From NCBI GenBank assembly GCA_030762175.1, contig CM060846.1, positions 233,617,512-233,681,511 of the forward strand: DNA of 64,000 nt. Direction: 5' to 3'. The DNA is from Metallyticus violacea (taxonomy: Eukaryota > Arthropoda > Insecta > Mantodea > Metallyticidae). Positions 45,780 to 58,676 of the stretch are shown here, in pieces. Under the pieces are notes generated by a model. The model did no database searches. It saw only the letters and a program-made list of their open reading frames with translations, and was not told the origin of the DNA. Positions within the stretch are counted from its first letter, which is position 1; the number at the start of each line of letters is the position of its first letter. The position numbers were made by a program, and so were the translations under genes.

Positions 45780-46514
45780 CGCGGTGAAAGATCCTTGACG
45801 CAACCGGTTTCATGGCGTACGGCCGGCGGGCGAGGTTGGCTGCTGTGTCGGTGATGTGGGTGACAGGAGGACCGCAGTAAACATAGCTCGGTTTGTCGCG
45901 CAAATTATTTCTCACATAGATAACATAAACACTTCAAAGAAAAGTAAACTACTAACGTATATTAAGCAACGAGACGCTGAAACTGCCTCCCTTCGTACTT
46001 CAAGTATTTCCGAAACCTGCTTAGGAAATTGCCCATTACACTCTGCAGTACCGTTTGAGAAATGGCAGCAATTTCTTGTCGAATGTTAGTTTAAAGTTCA
46101 TTTTAAATGTGTAGGTTTGTTTTGTACACTTTCTCTATTAATACCCCCAGAGATAAAGAAAACTTCCTGTTATTTACTAATCTATGAATCGAACTCCGCT
46201 TAGGAACGTGACCATCAGGAAATTCCTCTTGAAATAATTTTCTTATACCACGCGTTGATTCTGTAAACGATTCATAAATCATACATGAATTCTCTTTGGG
46301 AAATGGAATACTTGTATTGCTCCACTTCACTTGATACACCTTCATTCAATACATTGAATTGCGTTGCCTAACAAATACATACTACTTGCGTAAGGACTTC
46401 AACTCACACTGAAGCCTCGCGCAGCGGAGGGGAAATATACTCCCTACCTACGCCGACATAGCGACACAGTGCTGCCGTCCTGTCCCGCGGTTGCGTCAAG
46501 CATTTCTCACCCAG
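45780..46514 (-). mobile_element. Internally deleted mariner-like element, TA-flanked
   Basis: Left end CGCGGTGAAAGATCCTTGAC; right end, complemented, CTGGGTGAGAAATGCTTGAC; both continue GCAACC. TA lies at 45778-45779 and 46515-46516. The size is 735 bp. The minus-strand frame 46103-46345 encodes MIYESFTESTRGIRKLFQEE and FPDGHVPKRSSIHRLVNN, the N-terminal helix-turn-helix of a mariner/IS630-type transposase. The catalytic core is absent, so this is a non-autonomous deletion derivative. The 77-codon plus-strand frame 45856-46089 is not a gene. Confidence 0.85.
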
Positions 46515-46728
46515 TATAAGTGAGAATGTAGAATAAGATACAGAATAAATTTATGGTCTATTATTCACGGTTATAATTACGGGGTTCGTAAGGAACTTGG
46601 TTTACCTTTAACGTGCATACTCAAAACAGTCACCCCGCCCCCTAGTCAGGTGTCTGAAGCCATTTACTGTGTAAAGGGGAGGGGCATCGTGAAAGCAATT
46701 AACAGGTTAAGGCGAACGCCCAGTAAAT

Positions 46729-46990
46729 GGAACTTGCCACTTAGCCCATACAATTAAAGCACTTTAAAAGGAATTCCCTTCAGATATATGTGAACATACC
46801 GTGGGTTTTCCGTGTAAATACCACAACCATCAAGACATAGGTAGAGTAGGTTGAAAGGAAGTTCCAAACGGCCATTAGCTACACTCTAAAAATCCATTAG
46901 AGTGAAAAGGGAAAACCCATATGCCACTTAACCCATACAATGTAAATCACATTAAAAAGAATTGCTTTTAAATGCGTGTGAGTGGAAAAG
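46729..46990 (+). repeat. Tandem duplication, 187-bp period
   Basis: GCCACTTAGCCCATACAATT with CACTTTAAAAGGAATT at 46736 recurs as GCCACTTAACCCATACAATG with CACATTAAAAAGAATT at 46923. Two copies only; A+T-rich flanks. Confidence 0.6.
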
Positions 46991-47199
46991 CCTGACCCAT
47001 AGTGAAAGGAAAATTCCTATTTGATTCAAATGTATGTGGTATACCACTGAGGCAAGACAGGCTTTATGTGGCTTAATACTGCAATTGCGTATATTATGAA
47101 GAATTGGAACGGTTATACAATAGTGTTAAACACATAATATATTCTGTAATATATTTTAAGTTCTGCGCATTTATTATGAAGAATCTTAAATGGCGAGTT

Positions 47200-47719
47200 A
47201 CACTTTGTTTTTTAAAAATTATAATTTTTTGTCTGTCTACGAATCACGAAAAGGTACATTTTATTTCTCAACATGTACTTTCAGTTTATAGAAGTAAATA
47301 TTTTTTCAGGATATAACTTTTTTGCAAAGTTCAACATTTGAAACATTTTTGTCTAATATTCGTGTTTGTTTATAAAAAGTTAATCACGGTGTGAAAATAT
47401 TCCTTATTACTAGCATAACATCTTTTTTGCACAACATATCTTCGTTTTCGCAAAGCTGAACAGTGTAAACACACATATCTTTTTGTTTTCAAAGTTAATA
47501 TTTTGTTTCTAAAATTTATTTCTCTCTGTATTAGTAAATCTGGAGTGAAATAGTTTTAATTGCAACATAACGTCTTTTTTGGTCAACATAATTTCTTTTT
47601 TTACAAAGTTAATATTGTAAATATATTTTTTGTTTCAAATATTCGTTTTAGTTTATGAATGAGTGAAATAATGAATGATGCTTTATTTCTACATAATTCT
47701 CTTACATCAACTTCTTGTG
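47200..47719 (+). repeat. ~150-bp tandem array, left part
   Basis: Recurrent blocks are TTCGT(G/T)TTTGTTTATAA, AATCACGG-GTGAAAATATT, GCAACATAACATCTTTTTTG and CAACATAATTTC. They return at about 47359, 47513 and 47641, and again at 48940-49330 after an insertion. Units have diverged by many substitutions. Confidence 0.7.
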
Positions 47720-48935
47720 CTTGGAGTGCTTGTTATTTAGGATCTATACATTTAACTCCCTGGTTGTATATGCATTAGATCCTACTTCCCACTCTGTACC
47801 CATTCCACTATTCTCACATAACTGTACTCCTCTTTTAGTTTATTTCTGATCCATTCTTCACCAATCTTACGATATAAATCTTGTAAAATCACCATTAATT
47901 CCCCTCCAACTACTTATTTTCTCTTTCTTTCATATAAACCACCCTAGTTTCGCTTTTGGTCTTTTAACATTTTTAACTGACCCCGAGATTTTATAACCCT
48001 CTATTTCGATAAAACTCCCCACTGGCGATGACATCGCAATCAAACCTCCTGATCACTGCGCAGCTGATTCCCCTATTCACTTTTCTCCTCCCTTTTATTT
48101 ACCCCACTAGGCTGTTTCGCACTCGGTGAGGTCCTCGACACGCTTGTTGCCACACACTCCTTGCCGGATGCGGGTTGTTCCCCTTTCTTTCCCTCCATTC
48201 CTCGTTCCTTGACCTTCATGTAGAGTAAGCAGGCTTTCGTCCCTAGTCATGGTTTCTTAACGTTGCTGCTGCGTTAACTGGTTTTCGTCCACCCATAAGT
48301 GCATACAAAGTAAACTGCTCTTCTACCTTCGTTCCTGGCTTAATTTATTATTAATTCCACTCTTATTTCTCGTTCTCTTTTATCATAGTCATTTTCAATA
48401 AAAATTGTTGTGACTTTTTCTTTCACAGTTTGGCCTAATACTTTCCAATACATATTCATTGTGGCTAATTTAACTAGTATTGAACTTGCTCTCTCGCCCC
48501 TTCTTCAATTCTCCAGACATCTCTAATTTTCCCATTCCTCCAATTTTTTGCCCAATATTCCTTCAATTACTTCTTTCGCTTCTTCCCACGTCTTTCTCTT
48601 CTATTTTGCACTCCAAAAATCACTACGCCGAGCTTCTTGCTAGCATCCACTGCTTTCTCCATTTTAACTATTCTGTTCCTGCATTCCGCTAACTCTCCTC
48701 CTAATTCCTCTTCGAGCCGCCCGATCTTCTGATTAATCTCTTCTATGCTCTTCTCCAAAGTCTCTTCAATTCTTGCCTCCCTACTTTTAAATTCCTTTAT
48801 ATCTTCGGCTATTGGCTTGAAAATAGCCTTTACGTCCTCCATGTTTTCGACCATTTTGGTTCTCCGTGCTTTAGAATTTTCGGCTGAACTGCCCGTTCCC
48901 TTCTCTTTAGAACTATCCGCCTTTAAAAAGTCAAT
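47720..48935 (-). pseudogene. 5' fragment of a LINE, inserted in the tandem array
   Basis: On the minus strand the intact frame 48567-48854 starts MVENMEDVKAIFKPIAEDIK. It forms a coiled coil (KSIEEINQKIGRLEEELGGE) and then reads GVVIFGVQNRRERR, as in N-terminal regions of non-LTR retrotransposon proteins. Beyond a frameshift come KTWEEAKEVIEGILGKKLEE and TIFIENDYDKREREIRVEL. Near 47900-48000, IEIEGYKI and KRPKAKLGW resemble the start of an AP-type endonuclease. No RT is present, so the 3' part is missing. CTTGGAGTG (47720-47728) and CTCGGAGTG (48936-48944) could be a target-site duplication but are also part of the array. The coiled-coil reading is firm; the LINE assignment is inference from order. 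Confidence 0.55.
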
Positions 48936-49335
48936 CTCGGAGTGAACATTTTATGGCAACATAACATTTTTGGCGCAACATAATTTCTTTTTTACAATGC
49001 TAAAAATTGTAACTATTTTTGTGTCTAATGTTAATTTTTGTTTATAATATTTAATCACGGATTGACACTATTTTTTGATTGCAACATAACATCTTTCTTG
49101 CATAACATGACTGCTTTTTGCAAGGTTAACAGTGTAAATATTTTTTTTCTGTTCTAATTTAGTATTTTGTTTCTAATATTCGTTTTTGTTTATAACTGTA
49201 AATTGAAGAGTGAAAATATTTTTAGCATTTTTTGCATAAGACAGCTTCTTTTTGAAAAGTGAAATATTGTATAAGATTCTTTTCATTAGTTTTTTCGTAA
49301 ACAAGTATGTTTTATTTGTCAACATGATATTAGGA
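48936..49335 (+). repeat. ~150-bp tandem array, right part
   Basis: Continuation of the array: TGGCAACATAACATTTTTGG, TTTTTGTTTATAATATTTAA, TCACGG, and a further unit at about 49185. Confidence 0.7.
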
Positions 49336-49339
49336 TGGT

Positions 49340-50190
49340 ATTCAGCACTTTGCAATCGTGTATCACCTTGTACTTCCAACAATAACTTTCCTCTATACTT
49401 TCGATTTTGTCCATATCTGCAAGACACTATGGCACCGGACATTTTGTTAATACTCTGCAAGTCTCAACACCACGAGCTTGGTTTTCCCAACAGGATTTCC
49501 CCTTCCCTGGTGACACCATCACGCGACTGGTTTTTCCCCATCCTACAGGTTCCGACAGGTTTTACCTCTCCCCTGGTGGGGTCATATGTCCTTGAAGACA
49601 AAACCTTTGTGTACAAACCTTGCTATTGTTTCTATTCGTTACGGATTTTCCTCTACTAATCTTTATTAATTACATACGTTCATTTTGCTCAGTAGACGTC
49701 AGAAACCGTGCTCGATGCATTTCCGCAACACCTCATTTAAGGTATTTATTAATATTGTTTGTACATGCTGCTTTATATTTTCTCCATCATTTTTTAATCG
49801 TAACAATCGTATTTTGCGGAATGAAAGTATATTTTCCACCATCATCATATTTAGCTATAAAATATGGATTATGAAGCAAACTAATAAATATTTACGCAAT
49901 TTAGCAATTTGGTTGCATCGTAACAATTGTTTTTATCAACACATTATTTCAATGGTAATTAATGTGAATATGTGAATTATTTTTACAAATTACATTTATT
50001 CATTCCATTGCAATTGTTAATATATTTTACATAATACTCACCGTACAGTTTTATCAACATGTCTACCTCTACCCATAATCTCTCAACATTTTTAGCTCAT
50101 TGTTTTCTCACTAAAAATTCCATATATCGTCCATCACTTGGGGGGATTTACGTAATTATATATATTCAATCAATAAAATAATGTGCACTT
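49340..50190. other. No gene supported; short internal repeat
   Basis: 49490-49600 has two approximately 55-bp related blocks (GGTTTTCCC..CAGG..TTCCCTGGTGA and GGTTTTTCCCC..CAGG..TCCCCTGGTGG). The frames at 49252-49975 overlap each other and have no motif. Confidence 0.35.
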
Positions 50191-50194
50191 GTAA

Positions 50195-50310
50195 GCATGC
50201 TATACCCTGAACGTACGTTTGCTCCTGAAAGTATGCTTGCCACCGAGTGTATACTTGCCCCTGAGGGTATACTCATCCATGAAAGTATGCCTTTTCCTGA
50301 ATGTATACGC
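50195..50310 (+). repeat. 18-bp minisatellite, six units, in phase with an open frame
   Basis: Units of exactly 18 bp start at 50195, 50213, 50231, 50249, 50267 and 50285, on the pattern GTATRCTTGCCCCTGARR. Two more related units lie at 50427-50463. Because 18 is a multiple of three, the frame 50197-50379 reads as a hexapeptide repeat (APESML, ATECIL, APEGIL). Coding status is doubtful. Flanks (AATTATATATAT..AATCAATAAAAT) at 50153 and 50341 are also duplicated, at about 190 bp. Confidence 0.85.
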
Positions 50311-50469
50311 GGAGGTAATTACTATTTTGCATATTTATGTAATTATATATATATAATCAATAAAATGTTCCCGTTTTAGACCATGCTTGTCTCGTATTGC
50401 CTACCATACATTTGTCCCTGAAAAAGGTATGCATACTCACTGATTGTATACTTGCCCCTGCACGGTGGG

Positions 50470-53400
50470 CAACCCGCAATAAACTTTGCCAAGTTCGGGG
50501 TATACACTACTCATAAGCACTCAAATATTCAGCTCCGTTTCCATGAAAGTCCAAATAGAACTTTTCAAACTTTATACATACATTTTCAGCAGCTTCTATC
50601 TTTCCTCTTATTGAGCCAAACCTCCAAAAGGCTTCTCTTTCCTAAAATACAGCAAGCACCATATATTCACAATAACTTAAGAGGATGCAAAAGATATTTA
50701 CACTACTCATAATTTTTAAGGCTAATTTTTCACATTTTCAATAAATCTAATAGTAAGTTTTTTCTCTTGTTAGTACATAAATACAAAATTAATATTCTTT
50801 AACCTATTAGTTTCATACTTAATTAACCACCATCTGCTATTTTAATAATTTGGAATACCAAAATTTAAATTAATTTTCCTACTGCAGTGCCATATGAACT
50901 GGATCCAACTTTAAAGAGCAAAATATTATGTAAAATTATTGAACTGAGAAATTCGAAGTCATATTTTACTACTTTTGTGCATTTTAGATCTATTTTGTAA
51001 TTACTAGTCATTTTACAATATAACATTTTGCTACAGTTAGAATTGCTCGTATTATTCTTCTGATTAGTGGGGCAAGTTATAGTGAGTGCGTACTATATGA
51101 ACAGCGAAACTGTTTCTGTTTAAGTGGCGTTTAAGTGTTTTGGAGATTGTGGGAAATATCTTAGGAACACGTGTACAGGAACTGAAAACTGGGTAGGACC
51201 AAGAGTTTCATGCATCACCAATGTCCACCACCCGTGATACCTAAATATGTAAATGGGAGTGAAATATTATTTTTAAAAAATATGCTACTATATCTTTCTT
51301 CATCAGTATACTCCTTTTGCCCTGTGAAAACTAAATGAAGAGTAAAATTTAATTTTGGGTTTCTATTCTAAAAATCACACAATTAACTATACAAATGGCC
51401 GTAAAGACTAAACTTGTAACTTTAAATGCATAACGTTACGGCACCGCTTTGGGTATTTATGGCTGAACTCACACATCTATAATTAAACCATAAAAAGTTC
51501 TTTCTTTTGTCCCTTCCAATGCTTGGTTTTGTCTTGCTAAGTAAATATTTTTTGACTTGTCCTAATTATTGACCTTCAAAATTTTATATGTCTTTAAGTT
51601 TCGAGACAACTTTTAACTTCTCTTATTCACTCGAATGGTTTTAATTCTTCGTTGAGCAATGCAGAGCGTCAATCATACTACGTCAAATACACCATGTGCT
51701 TATTGCGATAAAAGGCGAAGTTGGAGTAGCTAAAGTCAGTCCCTAGTGGAAAAATGCGGTAAACTTAGTCCTAACCAAAAGAGTCATATAGGTAAACACA
51801 GCCCCGATAAAATGAGATGTATATATAAACTCAATCTGGAATAAATTTCGCCACGACAAATTATTACCTCCCATTTTTTCCAGACTTACAACTGGCATTC
51901 ATTTAGTATTTAGCATTGTGTTTGTCTGGTTAAATTTTTTGTCACATTTTACAGTTAAAACATTATGTGATAAAACATTTTATCTCTTGACTTTAAGATC
52001 GTCAAAAAAGCTATAAATTTCTTACGTTATTTTAAGGTACTGTAAGGAACTTGAAAGAAAATGATTTGACAAGTTGAAATCAATTGATGTCTTGATTCGC
52101 TGGCTCATTTTTTCCCTTAAAAATCCTTCCTTTGCTTTGATTACTTTTTACTTTTACCCTTGTTTCTGAATGAAACATAAGTGTTTCACGGGATATCCTT
52201 CAATGCATTGATAAAATGTTATATATACAGCAGCTGAGTAGCTTTATACGCACACATATATTCGGATGGTTACTATAAAATAATGCATTTAAGCGAGGAT
52301 GGAAATATTCGCAACTACTGTTTGAAATTCTGTTAGTTATGACTACAAAATCAGTCCAAAGATATATCGGAATTTGTACCTAGTGCGATGTTTGTCTCAA
52401 AGACGCAATCAGTGAAAATTTGATTTTTTCTCTTCAGATTGAGCAAATATTAGATCGTCACTGAAACATTCCTCGTTTTCTTCTGGATATAAAAACGGAA
52501 GTGAAAAGAAATTCTTAAGCAAACAATTATTTTCTATATTGGTTCCAGACCTCCATCAGTTTAGGCGGAAGTCAAAAGGACAATCGCATACCTTAATCGA
52601 AGACAAGACTGACGGTACGGCGGTATGTATGGCTATCTGAAAATCCACAAAACAGTATTTAGGTTATACCGTAATTATGATCACAATAATTTGGAATGCA
52701 CTAGTTGGTTCTTGTTGAGAAGTTGATAGAATACGAATGGAATATACACACATGTAAAAGAAGAATTTATGTAAACATTTTAGGTCATTTCAAAGCTTCA
52801 TCTACATAAAATGTAGAGGTTTTACATAAAACTTGAGGATCAAATAGAGTTGAACACATTACTAGATTTACATCACTGTCATTAACCAGTTTAAACTGTT
52901 CATATGTATTTAGTTTCAATGTAGATTTTTGCTAGTTCCTCTTGTGTTTCTGTATATGATTTGGGAAGAGCGAGGTAAATCAGAGCGAAATTTTCGAATG
53001 TTTCATTTCACTAGTGTTATCATAACCAAAAGTCAAAGTGGGAACATCGCCACTTTTTTATTCTGTATACATAATTTTCGATGGACAACTAGAAGTGGTC
53101 TCCAATGTTTTTATTTTCCAATATTATTTCTCAAATTTTTCATATCAAGCCTTGATTTGTTGGTTTGTTATTATGGGTTAAATAATTTTCTCTATATAGT
53201 TAATTGGGTTGATTTTAATGAAAAAACTAACGTGATGAAAAGCATCAATTTATTGTTGAATAAGTTTTAATGAAATCGAAATTTGTTCACAATCACCAAC
53301 GTTTGATTCCTTTAACTTTTCATGTCCTGCATATTGCCAAGCCTTCTACACAGCACATTTACTCTCTTTTGTGTGATGTGAAGTGTTCTGATCGAGACGC

Positions 53401-53870
53401 TGCAGTGGAAACTGAGAGTGCTCTCAAAAAGAAAAAGTCGAAAATTCATATTATTGAAAACCTTCAAAGTTGTAAGGTTATATAGAAAACAAATTCACTT
53501 TCTAGATGGTCAACTTGTCATAGCGTATTATGAACAACAATAACTATTAAATTTTAAACATTTTTTTGGAAACTATAAGAGTATAATAAATTAAGTATTT
53601 CTGCGCATTTTTTTCGGGTATAATGGAACTCTGTTTACCTACACGAGAAAAGTAAATAAATACTGGGGACTCACTGTATCACCTAGCCATATCAGAGTTT
53701 CTATACACTCTGGAAACAGATTGGTCTTCAGTGGAAGAGAATACTAGAATTAAAATTCCGCTCACAAAAGCAATGAAACTTGCTCAGTCGTGTTTATCAT
53801 GGTAACAGTTTCAGTTGTATTTCTATTGGAAATTCGTGTTAAACTTTCTACTGTGTATTTGTGTAACTGG
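50470..53870. other. No gene supported; one SINE-B tail
   Basis: Apart from a SINE-B 3' fragment near 51195-51285, nothing was recognised. Frames at 50452-50712, 52929-53270 and 53270-53485 lack motifs. Confidence 0.35.
51195..51285 (+). repeat. SINE-B 3'-end fragment
   Basis: TTTCATGCATCACCAATGTC, CACCACCCGTGATACCTAAA and ATGGGAGTGAAATATT match the last ~80 bp of SINE-B. Confidence 0.65.
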
Positions 53871-53874
53871 ACTA

Positions 53875-54420
53875 TGCCAAGAATCAGGTATATGCTAGGA
53901 CAAAAAATATTCATTTATGAATTTTATATACAAAGGAAATCATTAAAGCAATATAGAAGAGGATTTCGTAGTAAATGTACAGGAGTAACATCTTCATGCA
54001 GAACTGCAATTTTCAGATTGATTAACCAAGTTCGAATTCAAAGCAATTTCATTCACAAGAAGTCCAACCAAAAAATGGAACTGTAACAGAGGAAAAGCGT
54101 AACAAAAAATGTTTCCTCCAAGGTTCTGGCCCAGTAAGTGGGTAGAGCATATAAAACTACTCAGCTGTTGCGTGTCTTAATTCAAGTAAAGTTATTACTG
54201 AGCCTGAAAGAGCACCCGTGGAGGCGCTGAAACAAAACATCCGGGAAGAGTGTGCAATATCGGGAGGATCAATTGCGGCCAGTGTCTCAAAATCTTTTCA
54301 TAAGGATTCAGACATGTTTCACATGGAGAGCAGACACTTCGAGAATCTTCTTTGAAGGTGATAACAGCATTGATTTTGTTTACAACTTGGAGATAACGAA
54401 AGAATAAACAATTCACAATA
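53875..54420 (+). pseudogene. Internally deleted mariner-like transposase
   Basis: N-terminal part 53890-54080: KIFIYEFYIQRKSLKQYRRG and SSCRTAIFRLINQVRIQSNF, the HTH of mariner-type transposases. Then GRAYKTTQLLRVLIQVK (region before the catalytic core). C-terminal part 54210-54345: ALKQNIREECAISGG, ASVSKSF and HMESRHFENLL, the typical end. The whole DD34D core is missing. Inverted termini were not identified. The antisense frame at 54195-54416 is a shadow. Confidence 0.7.
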
Positions 54421-54424
54421 TGTG

Positions 54425-56110
54425 TTCCGACCGGGTGACACCATTTCTCTCAGCAAGTGACGAGTATGCGATAACTTCTTGTCGGCAATATTACTTTCTA
54501 ATTGCGTAACAGAATGTAATCCTTTGGCACGTATCGATATTTAACATTTTCTTCATGCTTTTAATTCAATTTCAGTCTCATACGACATACGTAAATTGCT
54601 TTTCTGGAGATTGAGCACCTTAATTCGCTCTGTGCAAGTTTTTCAGCTTTCAACATTATTGCGCAATCTTCATACTGCAGCGCATCGATGATACTGTGTT
54701 AATGTTGCCATCAGCAACACAAATTTATTTTCTCTGGAGAATGTTTAGCCTAGAAATTAGTAGACACTGTTTCGTGAATTAGACATTAATGTTTAATTTT
54801 AAGTGTATTATTTTTTTATAACTGATCAGTTAAAATCTTCATGAATATTATAGTATCATGTGACAAATTGAACATGGATACAATTTATTTTATCATCACA
54901 CAACTCCTATCAAAAACAGTAATTTGTTTATGTTTAAAATGTATATTATTGCACATTCTTATTACGGCAGAAATGATGACTCATCCATGAATGCTATAAC
55001 AAAGCATTGTTTTTAAATTTATCTTTGTGAGTATTTAAAATAACTAATTTATCCATTCCTTACCTTACAATAGGTCAACAAATACTGAGTGACATAAAAA
55101 ACCTATGGGCAAATCATCAGTATTCTCACAGCTTGATCTGTTGGCTGTTGCAAAAATATACAGACAGATTGTGAAATCACGACACCATGACAACATACTC
55201 TCTCACAAGTCAAGCTGCCACAAGAGAGAGGATTTACATTGAGAAACGCCTGTAGGTGTTTAGTGTTAACAGCTACAGTTCTTAACATGTATAACATTCA
55301 TTTAGAATTTCAGCCATTTCTTCCATTTTTCCGGGATTATATTTTATATTCCAAGAATTTATATAAGTGAAATAATGACTTCTGATCGTTTGAAAACGTC
55401 CAATGATCCATTGCCTTGTAGGTATATAGACTGTTTGTTTTTATCCTATAGAGTTTTGGGTTTACTTCTATTTCTCCTTTTACTCAATTTAATATCTACA
55501 AATAAAATGTTTTCATTGAATGGAGGACTTCGAAGGTATTTCCAATCAGATTCGTACTTATATACTATTTTCAAATACTGTATAAGTTCTTATAATGCAA
55601 TGCTTTTGTTTCTAGGCATAAAATTTAAAAATGTCCGTTTTTTGAAAATGGTACCCGAAATTTAGTTAATCTTTTTCCTTGTCGAAATGGTATATCTGTG
55701 TGGTATATTGAGTTTATATAAAGTGTTAATGAACAATCATTTCAAGAATATAGAAGGGTCTTAGAAAAGCAATTTGAAATAAGGAATATAAGATTTGATT
55801 GTGTAAATATCATAGTTACGGCATTAAATTTCTAAAGCCACTGACTAATGAAGCTTCCATCGATAAAGGACGGAAGTTGCTGCGCATGTTTCTTTGGTGC
55901 GGATCTTGTTTTTCACTTCAAGGTTCATTGATCCATTTTCTTCCTTTTTCATTTTTACAATTTATGTATAACTTAATCATAAAAGTAGGAAAAATAGATA
56001 ATCTGCTCCACTGGACTCGAACTAAGTATAGTCGTCGCCTTTTGCATTAGACCATGCGTTCAGTGGGTTGCTGTGTCCAGACTGAGCGAAATAACAAAAT
56101 AAATAAGTAA
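54425..56110. other. No gene supported
   Basis: Frames at 55103-55297, 55375-55665 and 55799-56050 have no motif; the second is hydrophobic low-complexity sequence. Confidence 0.35.
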
Positions 56111-56117
56111 CCCTTTT

Positions 56118-56388
56118 TTTTAAAAAAAATATTTAACGTCCATTTTTACTACTGAGGCACCATAGGTAGTGGACAATGACTCGTGGGATGAAATGATAAA
56201 CTGGGAAAGGATTTTATTGAAAGGAAGGAAGCGTTCCAGGCCTAAGTTTAGGGTACCTCCCCTACATTTACCGTTTATGAGAGCTGAGGAAAACCTGGAA
56301 AAAAATCCAAAAGAGAGGGCGATCCTGTTAGGAATCGAGCCCCAGACCTCCCGCTCAGTAGTCCGCGCCATGGCGGTCAGTAATAGTT
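56118..56388 (-). mobile_element. SINE-B copy 5
   Basis: Minus-strand copy: TTTAACGTCCATTTTTACTA (3' module), GGTACCTCCCCTACATTTAC, GAGGAAAACCTGGAAAAAAA and the head with CGAGCCCCAGACCTCCCGCT. No exact target-site duplication. Frames at 56120-56402 on both strands are not genes. Confidence 0.85.
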
Positions 56389-56649
56389 GTTCAATGCTCT
56401 AATACTATATTATTAATGCGATATTTTAGAAAAATTAACCACAATAAATTTTGAAAATGCTTATGATGGGATGGGATAAGATTCCGTCGCTTTCAAAGCA
56501 GATTTGAAGACATTCTAAAGTAAATGTAAATCCATTACGATTTAACGCTGACATAGAAAACATTTAATTTTAACTTTTTATCGCCATATAATTCCGTTTT
56601 TTATTTGTGGATCATAGTTTCCATATTTCACATTGCTCGTCTTCCATTC

Positions 56650-56905
56650 CCTCCTCCTAAACCCAAGATCGCTGTTTCATTTCCTGCCACGGTCGATGGA
56701 TTTTTTTCGGGCGGAAAAATCCTAAATATGGCTTCCTTCGGAAGGGAAGTAAAGCTGTCGATCTGCGATCCCATGTCGTAGATTTATGGCATGTAAAAGA
56801 ACTTTAAGCCTGAAAGAAGAGGCCTCTGAGCAAAATGTATCGTATTGAATGGGACGCTGATGACCTGAGGTGTTAAAGAACGTGCATAAATAAACGGAAT
56901 CAAAC
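56650..56905 (+). mobile_element. SINE-A copy 7
   Basis: Starts inside the tRNA head (CCCTCCTCCTAAACCCAAGA), has a decayed B box, then GGCTTCCTTCGGAAGGGAAG, AGGCCTCTGAGCAAAATG, a small deletion, TTGAATGGGACGCTGATGAC and ATAAATAAAC. The minus-strand 61-codon frame is not a gene. Confidence 0.85.
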
Positions 56906-56909
56906 AAAT

Positions 56910-58660
56910 CTATAATCTCTGAAATTAATTACTGTGGTGTATTTCATTAACCTCCCATATAGTGTTTTTGTGTTCTAATCCTTTTATATATAGATACATG
57001 TGAACAGTAAACCGAAAAGCTGAAAAAAATATTAAGTATTTTTCTCACAGAATCCTTAACAAATCATAATGGTTCATATATCTCTGAGGCAACGTTCTAA
57101 TAAGACATGTTCACCGCGTTCGAATGTAAGTCTTTATCAAAATTCAGAGTAGAAAACGAAATATCGGAAATGTGAGTGAAATAGAGAAAGGGGAAGGTAT
57201 TGTAAAATATTGACTTAACTTCTTTTTGGAGTGCAACACTCTCTGGCCTGTTCTATTTTGAAGAAGAAACTCATTGTAAAACCGGTTTCTTACAAGAGTA
57301 CAACGAAGACCATACTACCGGGATAGCAAAACAAAAGTAGACAAACCACGAACAGTGCATGAAAAATAAAATGGAAGAAGTGCATGACTTAATGTTCTTA
57401 AGAGTGTTCGACAAACTTGAAGAGACTAGGACGATTCAAAAAATGTAAGTTAGCAAGTTTTGTAAGGATCCTGAAGAAAGAATGAACATATAACTTCTCA
57501 ACAAAATTTGAGATATTTGAGAGGTTAGAAAGATTTGTTCACGGATCAAAAGATGGCAATTGTTGAAGATCACCCAGATGTTCAAGAAGTAAATAATTCA
57601 GTTCATGGCTCCTGCATGAGCGATTTCATTTTAGGTTTTTGTAGGAGCCTCGTGTGAAGAAAATACAAACATTCTACAAGAAAGTCTAGGCTTTTTGGTT
57701 ATGGATATTCCAGTACTCTATCTCATACACAAAAAATGAATAGTCAAGCTACATTAAAATGTGCAAATATCATTATACTAGTAGATTGAAAACTATCATT
57801 TATTGGTGCCCTTACTAATCCTCCTGGATATTCGATATGGTTACATAGTTTACTTATGAGGAAGAACAAGGCAACACTCATTGTTGAAGAAACCCCGGAG
57901 AATAGTTTCCTTAAGCTTGGGCATTGACTGATTTCATTTTAATAACGTTTGCAGTAGAAATATGAATTATCTTGCATTTAGTTTCCCCTCAGATAAAATA
58001 CCTATAATGGTGCAACTGAACTGTATTGGTTGGCATCTTAAGTTCTTTACACAAAACTTCTGGCGTTTGGTTATTTGGAGAGATATGGCAGTCAGTACGA
58101 TAAATTAACAGCTTGGTACTCGCTTTGAGTTGTATCTTATATGTTACAGATTAAAGTGCTTGTGGTACAGAAAATACGGTTGGAACTGGAAATTAAAAAG
58201 GTATCTTGAAAAGTATGTACGGCTATCTATTGAAAGCACCATTGCCATTTTTATCTGCTGTAATGAAAACAAGTGAAATCATTAATAATTAGTCTGCAAC
58301 GCTTATAAGAATGTCGTCATTTTTATTTTCCGATATCATGGTAAATTTTGTTTACAAATTATACACTGTGAAACAGGACGTTAATGAAAAAGTCCAGTTG
58401 ATGCAGAGGTTCATGTTTTGTTAAGGAACTTCTTCCGCTCACACACCCCTCATGTTTTTTTTAGAAACATTAAGTGTGCCTATTAAATCGTTTTATTCGC
58501 TTTCACACTGATGTAGTATTTTGTCGATGGTCTGTATGTTGTGAATTAATGCACGGTGTATTCAGTCCGTCTTCTCTGTCACACTGCAATGGTAAGTAGG
58601 TTTGTTGTTTTGCGTTAATGCAGATAGCTTGCTGTGCGCAGGAACATAATGGCACCCTAC
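56910..58660. other. No gene supported
   Basis: 57380-57480 (+) reads MFLRVFDKLEETRTIQKM, which could be a decayed helix-turn-helix of a transposase, but the similarity is too weak to call. Nothing else was seen. Confidence 0.25.
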
Positions 58661-58676
58661 CTCACTTCAGCATTGA

